DNA from: Bacteroidota bacterium
GTDB lineage: Bacteria > Bacteroidota > Rhodothermia > Rhodothermales > UBA10348
Assembly (NCBI GenBank): GCA_022567305.1
Contig: JADFHF010000001.1
Location: 1-64,000 of the forward strand
Length of the DNA stretch: 64,000 nt
Direction of reading: 5' to 3'
Below the pieces are notes generated by a model. The model had not been told where the DNA came from. It worked only from the letters and a program-made list of their open reading frames with translations, and did no database searches. The position numbers and the translations under genes are program-made. Shown piece by piece: positions 46,002-54,059 of this stretch (the stretch's first letter is position 1; every line of letters begins with the position of its first letter).

Positions 46002-47285
46002 ATGACGAACCTTTTTACATTCGGCAAGTGTAGGCTCCTGTTCTTTGGGCTGATTCTACTGACGGCAAATCCTGCCCGGTCGCAGGATATATTGATCTCC
46101 ATGGATGATCGCCAGTCCGATCACCTGAAAGCATATGGTGCGGTTTTTTGGGCCCTGGAGCGTCAAATTCCGGTTGATTGGCTTCTCAATTATCGAGGAG
46201 GATCGTTTTTACTTGCACAGGACGACGTCAGTGAATCGGAACTTCTGATCCGAGGCGTGTCCTATGAACTCTTGTCCGGCGCCCAGACGTCTACCGTGAT
46301 TTCCGAAATAGAAGACGAATCAAGCAACACGAGTATCATCCGGCTCGAAAAGGCCCCGAAGATCGTCGTCTATGCCCCCGACCAGACATTGCCCTGGGAT
46401 GACGCCGTGCTCTTGGCGTTGACCTATGCCGAGGTGCCATACGAGATGATCTACGATGATGGCGTACTCGATGGAAAGCTGGCCGACTACGACTGGCTCC
46501 ATCTCCATCATGAGGACTTCACGGGTCAGTACGGAAAGTTCTTTAACTACCGAAGCTCTCAGTGGTACATCGAACAACAGAGACAGGCAGAGGCAACTGC
46601 TCGTCGGCACGGCCTCAGGAAGGTGAGCCACTTGAAACTGTTGGTAGTCGAAGAGATTCGCACCTACGTCGCAACCGGCGGATTCCTGTTTGCCATGTGC
46701 TCGGGTACGGACACCTTTGATATCGCCCAAGCTGCGATCAGAACGGACATCGTTCCGTCCGAATACGATGGCGATTCTATCGACCCCAATGCCCTTGCCT
46801 CCCTGGATTTCGATCGAACATTCGCTTTCCACAATTTTCGACCGAGTTTCAATGCCCGCGAATACGAACATTCGGACATTGATACGGGCCCCCCTCCCCC
46901 TCAGCTCCGAAATCCTGCTGTGGACTACTTCACCCTATTTGACTTCAGCGCAAAGTGGGATCCCGTTCCTACCATGCTGACGCAGAACCATGTCTCGACC
47001 GTAAAGGGTTTCATCGGTCAGACAACCAATTTTCGAAAGAGCACCGTCAAACCCAATGTGGTTATTCTGGGCGAGGCACCAGGCCGGGATGAGGTTCGAT
47101 ACTTGCATGGCACGTTTGGAGAAGGCACGTTTACCTTCTATGGTGGACATGACCCTGAGGATTATCAACATTATGTAGGAGACCCCGCAACAGACCTGAG
47201 CCTCCACAAACATTCTCCGGGCTATCGTTTAATTCTGAACAACATTCTCTTCCCGGCAGCCAAGAAAAAGAAGCAAAAGACGTGA
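46002..47285 (+). CDS. Periplasmic amidotransferase-fold protein of unknown function
   Basis: A 427-residue protein with a signal peptide (FFGLILLTANPARSQ). An N-terminal segment (ILISMDDRQSDHLKAYGAVF) is followed by a class I amidotransferase-like alpha/beta region (KIVVYAPDQTLPWDDAVLLA, LHLHHEDFTGQYG, FLFAMCSGTDTFDIA). The nucleophile-like Cys sits in FAMCSGTD, but no complete triad is obvious. Homologues in this phylum are often labelled asparagine synthetase B, which the sequence does not support. It follows the TPR gene by 20 bases and ends next to the thioesterase. The C-terminus is a Lys-rich run. Confidence 0.6.
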   Translation: MTNLFTFGKCRLLFFGLILLTANPARSQDILISMDDRQSDHLKAYGAVFWALERQIPVDWLLNYRGGSFLLAQDDVSESELLIRGVSYELLSGAQTSTVISEIEDESSNTSIIRLEKAPKIVVYAPDQTLPWDDAVLLALTYAEVPYEMIYDDGVLDGKLADYDWLHLHHEDFTGQYGKFFNYRSSQWYIEQQRQAEATARRHGLRKVSHLKLLVVEEIRTYVATGGFLFAMCSGTDTFDIAQAAIRTDIVPSEYDGDSIDPNALASLDFDRTFAFHNFRPSFNAREYEHSDIDTGPPPPQLRNPAVDYFTLFDFSAKWDPVPTMLTQNHVSTVKGFIGQTTNFRKSTVKPNVVILGEAPGRDEVRYLHGTFGEGTFTFYGGHDPEDYQHYVGDPATDLSLHKHSPGYRLILNNILFPAAKKKKQKT

Positions 47286-47286
47286 C

Positions 47287-47757
47287 ATGGAGGAATTGAC
47301 CAAAAAGGTGGCTGATTCGAGGTGTGCGATGACTGAAATTGTGCTGCCAAACGACACGAACAGCCTGGGCAACCTGATGGGAGGACGACTGCTGCACTGG
47401 ATGGATATCTGCGCATCCATTTCATCGCAGCGACACGCCGGATCGGTCTGCGTTACCGTAGGTGTCGACGAAGTTGACTTCAAATCGGCTATCAGGCAAA
47501 GCGAAATCGTTATCCTTGAAAGTCAGATCAATCGAGCCTTTCGCACCTCTATGGAAGTTGAAATCAATGTGTGGGCTGAAAATCCACGAGAGGGGACGAA
47601 AAGAAAGTGCAATCGAGCTTTTTTTACATTTGTGGCGATTGGACGGGATTCGAACCCTCGTCGTGTTCCAAGCCTGGATATTCTGACGGACGAGGAGAAT
47701 GAACGATTCGAAGGTGCTGGTCGGCGCCGTGAGCTTCGGCTCGCTCATTCAAGTTGA
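47287..47757 (+). CDS. Hotdog-fold acyl-CoA thioesterase
   Basis: A 156-residue single-hotdog protein of the YciA/BACH group: an N-terminal IVLPNDTNSLGNLMGGRLLH followed by WMD, which carries the catalytic Asn/Asp, VDEVDFKSAIRQSEIV and VEINVWAENPREG. It hydrolyses acyl-CoA, probably of medium or broad chain length. It starts one base after the stop of the preceding gene, so translation is coupled. The TTG of the next frame overlaps its stop. Confidence 0.85.
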   Translation: MEELTKKVADSRCAMTEIVLPNDTNSLGNLMGGRLLHWMDICASISSQRHAGSVCVTVGVDEVDFKSAIRQSEIVILESQINRAFRTSMEVEINVWAENPREGTKRKCNRAFFTFVAIGRDSNPRRVPSLDILTDEENERFEGAGRRRELRLAHSS

Positions 47758-48278
47758 TTAGCCAGGATCGAGGCATCAGGCCTGCAGCTACTGTCCACCA
47801 TCATAGAATCTGCCATACCGGTCTTTTCTTGTTGGGTTGTCTGATGTGGATTGGACTCGTCAACACATCCTCAGCACAACCGCAGGGTCGAATGTTGGGT
47901 CTGGGCGGAATGGTTGGAAGGACCGCTGGCCTATCGTCCAAGCTCTACATTGCCAGGGACTCGTCGGCGGTCCAACCTGCCGACGTGCGGGCTCTTGATT
48001 TCAGCATCTCGTGGACGGCGGACGACATCGTGTGGTGGACGGTCCATGCGCTTACACATCGCAAAATCCCGAATTCTCCGCTGAGCTTCTTCCTCGGCCC
48101 TGGTGCGACGGTGGGACTGAATGATTCCCGACTTTTTTGGGGAATCAGTTCCAACCTCGGACTGTTTTTTGAGAAGCACAGCTTTGAAATCTTTATGCAA
48201 ATTTCCCCCAGGTTGGTGATCGTTCCGGATATGGTGGGTGAGTTTGGATCAGCAGTTGGGCTTCGCTACTATTTGTGA
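47754..48278 (+). CDS. Small outer-membrane-like beta-barrel protein
   Basis: A 174-residue protein with a hydrophobic signal (GLFLLGCLMWIGLVNTSSAQ) and a beta-rich remainder (MLGLGGMVGRTAGLSSKLYI, LSFFLGPGATVGLND, FWGISSNLGLFFEKHSF). It ends in aromatic-terminated strands (GEFGSAVGLRYYL), typical of small outer-membrane barrels. The frame opens with TTG at 47754 overlapping the thioesterase stop; an ATG inside the signal region is the alternative start. No specific family recognised. Confidence 0.55.
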   Translation: MISQDRGIRPAATVHHHRICHTGLFLLGCLMWIGLVNTSSAQPQGRMLGLGGMVGRTAGLSSKLYIARDSSAVQPADVRALDFSISWTADDIVWWTVHALTHRKIPNSPLSFFLGPGATVGLNDSRLFWGISSNLGLFFEKHSFEIFMQISPRLVIVPDMVGEFGSAVGLRYYL

Positions 48279-48360
48279 AACCCGACAGCGTTAGGCTCGT
48301 TAGGCGTGCTTCGATTTCATCACGTATCCGATTTGATTTGCAGAATCGTATGGAACCAGG

Positions 48361-49287
48361 ATGCTTTATCAACGCGTCTTAATTACAGGAGCGAATGGAC
48401 TTCTCGGGCAAGAGCTCGTCCGGCAAATGAGCAGCCGCCCTGACTATGACGTCCTTGCGACAGCCAGGGAAGACGAACCGAAATTTTCAGGCGGTTCGTG
48501 TGGTTATGTTCGGCTGGACATCACGGATGAAAGAGCCGTCTCGGGTGTCTTTCAAGATTTTTCGCCCGATGTCGTTGTGAACTGCGCAGCTTTTACTCAG
48601 GTAGATCGGTGCGAATCGGAGCGTAAAACATGCTGGCAGGTGAATGCCGATGCGGTCAACACGCTGGCCAAACAATGTTTGACCTTCGGATCCAGAATCG
48701 TTCAGGTGTCTACCGATTTCATTTTTGACGGGTTGGAAGGTCCTTACAAAGAAGGTGATCGTCCAAACCCTCTTTCCTATTACGGGCGATCGAAACTGGC
48801 TGGCGAAAACGCAGCGCGGCGAGCCGGCATGGAACATTGGGTGATAGCAAGAACGGTGCTTGTGTTTGGCGCGGGAGAGAACTTATCCCGTTCAAACTTT
48901 GTGCTCTGGGTTATTGAACAACTGGGCAGAGGAGAATCCGTTCGCGTAGTCACGGATCAATTCAGAACGCCAACGTATGCTCCCGACCTTGCCCAAGGCA
49001 TCGAACGAATCGTGCGTTTCAAAAAACAAGGAGTGTATCATATTTCCGGTAGGGAATTGTTCTCGATCTATGAATTGGCCATCGCCGTGGCAGAAGCGTT
49101 TGACCTGGATACCCAACTGATCATTCCTACCGACGGCTCCGAGTTTACCCAGCCGGCATTCCGTCCACCCCGCACTGGTTTTCTGGTTCTGAAGGCAGAA
49201 ACTGAGCTGGGTTACAAACCCCATTCATTAAAGGATGCGCTTCACGATCTGTCGCGTCGCCTCATCGCTTTAGAAGAGGCAAAATAG
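48361..49287 (+). CDS. rfbD: dTDP-4-dehydrorhamnose reductase-like SDR
   Basis: A 308-residue extended short-chain dehydrogenase of the RmlD family. Dinucleotide motif VLITGANGLLGQEL, VNCAAFTQVDRCE, VSTDFIFDGLEGPY and the catalytic Y-x-x-x-K in SYYGRSKLAGE, followed by ARTVLVFG. RmlD makes dTDP-L-rhamnose for cell-surface glycans. The other rml genes are not adjacent, so it may act on another NDP-sugar. serS follows after 10 bases. Confidence 0.78.
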   Translation: MLYQRVLITGANGLLGQELVRQMSSRPDYDVLATAREDEPKFSGGSCGYVRLDITDERAVSGVFQDFSPDVVVNCAAFTQVDRCESERKTCWQVNADAVNTLAKQCLTFGSRIVQVSTDFIFDGLEGPYKEGDRPNPLSYYGRSKLAGENAARRAGMEHWVIARTVLVFGAGENLSRSNFVLWVIEQLGRGESVRVVTDQFRTPTYAPDLAQGIERIVRFKKQGVYHISGRELFSIYELAIAVAEAFDLDTQLIIPTDGSEFTQPAFRPPRTGFLVLKAETELGYKPHSLKDALHDLSRRLIALEEAK

Positions 49288-49297
49288 TCGACGACTT

Positions 49298-50578
49298 ATG
49301 TTGGATCCTCACTTTATTCGGGAGAATCCGGAACGGGTTAGAACGGCCATTCGACAAAAAAACTCGGGCTCTGTTGAATTGGTAGATCGTGTACTTGAGC
49401 TCGACGAATCCTATCGAGCCTGTCTAACCGAATTACAGCAAAATCAGTCCGATGCGAATACCGTATCTGCATCAATCGGAGAGCTCATGCGAGCGGGTAA
49501 GCAGGAAGCAGCCGGCGAGGCTAAATCTCGGGCAGCCGAGTTGAAGGTAAACATCAAGGAAAAGCACGCCGAGGCTAAGACGATCTCAGGAGAACTGAAC
49601 GCTCTGCTACTCGAGATTCCGAATATTCCACATGATTCGGTTCCTGAAGGAAAAGGCGCGGATGACAATCAGGTCGTTTTTGAAACCAATGACAAGCCTG
49701 CATTCGAGTTCGAACCCGTGCCTCATTGGGATCTCCTCGACAAACACAACCTGGTTGATTTCGACCGTGGAAGCAAGGTAACGGGGGCCGGATTTCCTTT
49801 TTATCTCGGACAAGGTGCACGACTGCAACGTGCCCTGGTCGCGTTTTTTCTGGATCTAGCGGTAAAAGAGGGTGGCTATCAGGAGATTCAACCGCCATAC
49901 GTTGTTAACTCTGGTTCGGCGACCGGCACGGGTCAACTACCGGACAAGGAAGATCAGATGTATGAATTGGCACGGGATGACCTCTTTCTGATCCCTACGG
50001 CCGAAGTACCAATTACTAACTTCTTCAGAGACGAAATCATCGACGAAGACGATCTACCCGTCAAGTTCTGCGCCTATACGCCCTGCTTCCGTCGAGAGGC
50101 AGGCTCATACGGAAAGGACGTACGCGGTCTGAATCGGATCCATCAGTTTGATAAAGTTGAACTGGTCCAATTTGTTCACCCGGATCTAAGTTACGAGGCG
50201 CTGGAAGGCCTTCGCGCGGACGCCGAAAGAGCACTGGACAGACTCAAGCTTCCGTATCGCCGATTATTGATGTGCACGGGGGAAATGGGTTTTACCCAGG
50301 CTAAGAAGTACGATCTGGAGGTCTGGAGTGCTGGCCAGAAGAAGTGGCTCGAGGTCTCGTCCATCTCCAACTACGAGGCGTATCAGGCCAGAAGAATGAA
50401 AATCCGATATCGTCCGAAGGGGGCCGTCAAACCGACTATCCTGCATACCCTGAATGGGAGTGGGCTGGCGCTTCCCCGTATCGTAGCTGCCCTTCTGGAG
50501 AACAATCAGCAAGACGATAGGACAATCCGAATTCCTGAGGTGCTGGTCCCGTATACGGGATTTGATGTGATCGGCTAG
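49298..50578 (+). CDS. serS: Seryl-tRNA synthetase
   Basis: A 426-residue class II aminoacyl-tRNA synthetase. The N-terminal coiled-coil tRNA-binding arm covers about residues 25-105 (MLDPHFIRENPERVRTAIRQ at the start). The catalytic core follows, with motif 2 in CFRREAGSYGKDVRGLNRIH, the PTAEVPITNF serine site and motif 3 in LNGSGLALPRIVAALLEN. Complete and of normal length. Confidence 0.96.
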   Translation: MLDPHFIRENPERVRTAIRQKNSGSVELVDRVLELDESYRACLTELQQNQSDANTVSASIGELMRAGKQEAAGEAKSRAAELKVNIKEKHAEAKTISGELNALLLEIPNIPHDSVPEGKGADDNQVVFETNDKPAFEFEPVPHWDLLDKHNLVDFDRGSKVTGAGFPFYLGQGARLQRALVAFFLDLAVKEGGYQEIQPPYVVNSGSATGTGQLPDKEDQMYELARDDLFLIPTAEVPITNFFRDEIIDEDDLPVKFCAYTPCFRREAGSYGKDVRGLNRIHQFDKVELVQFVHPDLSYEALEGLRADAERALDRLKLPYRRLLMCTGEMGFTQAKKYDLEVWSAGQKKWLEVSSISNYEAYQARRMKIRYRPKGAVKPTILHTLNGSGLALPRIVAALLENNQQDDRTIRIPEVLVPYTGFDVIG

Positions 50579-50806
50579 AACCGCAGTTCTTTGGGGCGCT
50601 CACAGAGCAGGGTGTCAAAAATCCCCTTGCAACCTGTCCGTATTTTAAAGATAAATACGTATTCGGCCGATGCTATATGTTCTTTAGAATGTCTGGTCTT
50701 AGGCCCCACCTTCGAAATTGCATCCTTTCAGGATCATTCCGTGACATCTTTTGGCACGTTTCGGACGATATTTTAGACTGAACCGGAGTTTGATCTACGA
50801 TCACGC

Positions 50807-52384
50807 ATGAATGCAGTGAAGGATATATTCCTGACCCGATCGCCAGCGCAACCGGTCGGCATCGAAGCCGGACTGGACGAATATCTGGAGCCGCTGGATC
50901 GCGCGAGGGCTGCCCATTTGTTGAGACGAACGTCACTGTTCGGTACAGCGGCCGACGTGTCTGCACTCATTGGACGATCCGCTGGAGAGGTGGTAGACGA
51001 ACTCATTCTGAACGCTCGAATTTCCCCCCATCCTGATGATCCACCATGGGCAAATAGTCTCCCGCCTGGTAGAGATGCACCAGCGAGCGTTCGCCAGGCC
51101 TACGACAGTAACAACAATACGTGGGTTAAGGACTTTCGTCGGGAGTGGGTTGGAGAACTCTACACGGGAGGCCTTCGCGAAAAGATAAGTCTCTTCTGGC
51201 ACGATCATTTCGTGACGGAAATTAGGACGTATAAGTATGCCGTCTTCGCCCACCGGTATCTGAAACTCCTTCGAACTAATTCTCTCCAGTACTTCAAGAC
51301 GTTCGTGCGACGGATTGGTACGGATCCATCCATGCTGATCTACCTGAACGGAGACGAGAATCGGGTCGGCAAGCCCAATGAGAACTATGCCAGAGAGTTG
51401 CTCGAACTGTTCACGATGAGCCCGCAAGATGAAAATAATGTAGATAATTACACAGAAGACGACATCAAGGAAATCTCACGTGCATTGACCGGGTGGGTCC
51501 TATCTCCAACGACCGGAATAGCCGTGTTGGATCCGGAACGCTATGATTCGGAGGAACCTAAGAACATCTTCGGTCTGGAAGGCTCGTTTGATTACGATGG
51601 CGTCGTCGATTTGATTTTCGATCAACGCGGTCCCGCGATTGCCAACTATATGGCTCAAAAGCTCTACGCGCTCTTCGTATATGATCTTCCCGATGCATCG
51701 GTCGTAGCCGAGCTTGCGCAGCAACTTCTTGATACGGACTTCGCCATTTTCTCTGCCGTCGCATCGCTCTTGAAGAGTCAGCACTTTTTCGATCCGACCG
51801 TATTCGGAACGAAAACTAAGGACCCCGTTGAGTTCACGTTCCAACTGGCCAAAAGTACGGGTCGCGAGTCGTCCGAGGAGTTGATCGAATATCTTTACCG
51901 ATTTATTCCGTTGATCGACCAGGAACTGTTCAATCCACCTGGTGTCGACGGTTGGCCGGGGTATCACAATTGGATTTCTACCAGTTCTCTCCCGATGCGC
52001 TGGGCGGTGAGCGATGTAATATTACTCGGCGAAGACGGCCATATGCCGCCTGCAGATCTTCAACCCATGGCCGCTGAGCTTTACGACGCCAATGATCCAG
52101 AAGCGGCATTTTATCTACCCGCTGCGATCGCCGACCATCTTTTCGCAGTCGAATTGAGCAGCATCGATATCCCCGAAATTCCGGAAGACTTTGGAGGAGA
52201 TCTGATCTCTTTCCCAGTTCCTGATGCCATCTTGAATGGCCCCGCGCACATTCGAAACCTGTCTAAGATATTCTTAGGGGGTGCTCCTTGGTATGAGTGG
52301 TTCCTGTACAATCAAGGTTCTAACGAGAGATTATTGGCGTATGTACACCATCTCATTCAGTATCCAGACTATCAACTGATGTAA
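50807..52384 (+). CDS. DUF1800 family protein
   Basis: A 525-residue DUF1800 protein, a family of unknown biochemical role usually paired with a DUF1501 partner and predicted to be exported. Family pattern: AAHLLRRTSLFGTAADVSAL at the start, EKISLFWHDHFVTE, VGKPNENYARELLELFTMSP, DDIKEISRALTGWVLSP, then a helical region and GVDGWPGYHNWISTSSLPMR. No classical signal peptide is seen. The DUF1501 gene lies 35 bases downstream, as in many other genomes. Confidence 0.85.
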   Translation: MNAVKDIFLTRSPAQPVGIEAGLDEYLEPLDRARAAHLLRRTSLFGTAADVSALIGRSAGEVVDELILNARISPHPDDPPWANSLPPGRDAPASVRQAYDSNNNTWVKDFRREWVGELYTGGLREKISLFWHDHFVTEIRTYKYAVFAHRYLKLLRTNSLQYFKTFVRRIGTDPSMLIYLNGDENRVGKPNENYARELLELFTMSPQDENNVDNYTEDDIKEISRALTGWVLSPTTGIAVLDPERYDSEEPKNIFGLEGSFDYDGVVDLIFDQRGPAIANYMAQKLYALFVYDLPDASVVAELAQQLLDTDFAIFSAVASLLKSQHFFDPTVFGTKTKDPVEFTFQLAKSTGRESSEELIEYLYRFIPLIDQELFNPPGVDGWPGYHNWISTSSLPMRWAVSDVILLGEDGHMPPADLQPMAAELYDANDPEAAFYLPAAIADHLFAVELSSIDIPEIPEDFGGDLISFPVPDAILNGPAHIRNLSKIFLGGAPWYEWFLYNQGSNERLLAYVHHLIQYPDYQLM

Positions 52385-52419
52385 TCCAGGCACCCAAGTC
52401 GACCAACGACGACAAGATC

Positions 52420-54045
52420 ATGTGTATACGACACCCGAAAAATACCCGATTGGGAGAACGCCTGGCTGATGGCTGCGCCCACGAAGCGCACCACACGAGC
52501 TGGTCCAGGCGGCAGTTCATGAAAGGTCTGGGAATGGTTGCTGCTGGAGCTTCTGTATCTCTGTCAGGGACACCGGTGCAGGCGTTTGGCGGATCCTCCC
52601 TGCTATCGAAACTGGCAAGACTCGGAACGAACCGGGTTCTAGTACTGGTTCAGTTAAACGGCGGAAATGATGGTCTGAATACGCTCGTACCCATCAACAA
52701 CGATATTTATTACAATGCTCGACCCGGGATCGCCATCCCTTCGAACACGACGCTTCCACTCACAAACGACCTGGGTTTCCATCCGTCGCTGGCATCGCTG
52801 GAACCCATATTCGGCGATGGAGATATGGCCATCGTTCAGGGGGTCGGTTACCCGGATCCAAATCTGTCTCATTTTCGGTCGACGGACGTCTGGTTGACGG
52901 GCGATGAATCCGGGGCCGCTGTAGGAACCGGATGGTCGGGACGCCATTTGGACGTTGCCCATCCGGAGTTTGGAGAGTCACCTCCATCGACCCCACTCGC
53001 CGTTCAGATTGGAAATACTTCTCCACTGCTTCTTCAGGGTCCGATTTCGAATATGGGCATGTCTCTTTTCAGCGTCGATCTATTTGATCGAATTGCAGAG
53101 ACGGGCAAGTTTTATGACGAGGAGAACATCCCGAATTCGATACAAGGAGACGAAATCACTTTTATGCGGAAAGTGGCCAATAACTCTTTCCGGTATGCCT
53201 CATCCATCCAGGATGCCTCAGAATCGGGTAGCAATGACGTCGAATACCCAAACAACAGTTCGCTGGCGACCCATCTAGCGATCGTGGCTCAGTTGATAAA
53301 GGGCGGACTCGGAACGAGTATCTATCACGTGAGCATCGGTGGATTCGATACGCATGCCAATCAGACCACACGCCACGCCAATTTGCTTAAATATATCGCA
53401 GATGCGGTGTCTGCATTTCGGGCCGACATCACTGCAACCGGTATGGAGGAGGAAGTACTCGTAATGACCTTCTCAGAATTTGGCCGAAGAGTCTCTCAGA
53501 ACGGATCGGCCGGAACCGATCATGGTACGGCCGCCCCGATGTTCCTGTTTGGAGCCGGTGTAAATGGCGGAATGTACGGAGCCCAACCAAGCCTGTCGGA
53601 TCTTGATAATGCGTCCAATATGAAATTCAGCACGGACTTCAGAACGGTGTACTCCAGTATTCTCCTGGACTGGTTCGGTCTGGATCCGGCGGATGTGACG
53701 CAGATCTTCGGCAGCGATTTCCCGCATTTATCGCTGATTACGAGCCCGACCGGCGTGAACGTGGAGGAGCCCTCGATTCCCTCGACCATCACGCTCAATC
53801 AGAATTATCCGAATCCGTTCAATCCGGTGACGACCATTTCGTTTGCTCTTCAGAAATCTCTGCCGGTTACACTCGACGTTTATGACGTTTCCGGACGGTT
53901 GGTCTCGCAATTGATCGATTCCATCATCCCGTCGGGACAGCACGATATTCACTTCGATGCACGCCAACTTCCAAGCGGTCTCTACATCTACCGGCTTCGT
54001 GCGGACGGTCAGACTCTGTCCAAATCGATGACTCTTCTCCGATAG
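52420..54045 (+). CDS. DUF1501 family protein with Tat-like signal and T9SS sorting domain
   Basis: A 541-residue protein. The N-terminus carries a twin-arginine-like motif (SRRQFMKGLGMVAAGASVSL) and a processed region ending VQAF. The DUF1501 body is related to the alkaline-phosphatase/sulfatase fold: VLVLVQLNGGNDGLNTLVP, SHFRSTDVWLTGD, YHVSIGGFDTHANQ, MTFSEFGRRVSQNGSAGTDH. Residues about 462-541 are a T9SS sorting domain (NQNYPNPFNPVTTISF, LDVYDVSGRLV, LPSGLYIYRLR). It is the partner of the upstream DUF1800 gene. Role unknown; surface location inferred. Confidence 0.85.
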   Translation: MCIRHPKNTRLGERLADGCAHEAHHTSWSRRQFMKGLGMVAAGASVSLSGTPVQAFGGSSLLSKLARLGTNRVLVLVQLNGGNDGLNTLVPINNDIYYNARPGIAIPSNTTLPLTNDLGFHPSLASLEPIFGDGDMAIVQGVGYPDPNLSHFRSTDVWLTGDESGAAVGTGWSGRHLDVAHPEFGESPPSTPLAVQIGNTSPLLLQGPISNMGMSLFSVDLFDRIAETGKFYDEENIPNSIQGDEITFMRKVANNSFRYASSIQDASESGSNDVEYPNNSSLATHLAIVAQLIKGGLGTSIYHVSIGGFDTHANQTTRHANLLKYIADAVSAFRADITATGMEEEVLVMTFSEFGRRVSQNGSAGTDHGTAAPMFLFGAGVNGGMYGAQPSLSDLDNASNMKFSTDFRTVYSSILLDWFGLDPADVTQIFGSDFPHLSLITSPTGVNVEEPSIPSTITLNQNYPNPFNPVTTISFALQKSLPVTLDVYDVSGRLVSQLIDSIIPSGQHDIHFDARQLPSGLYIYRLRADGQTLSKSMTLLR

Positions 54046-54059
54046 CACCCAGAGTGGGA

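Noticed and set aside
47640-47665. GGGATTCGAACCC, like a tRNA T-arm
   Set aside because: It lies inside the thioesterase coding sequence, and no cloverleaf surrounds it.
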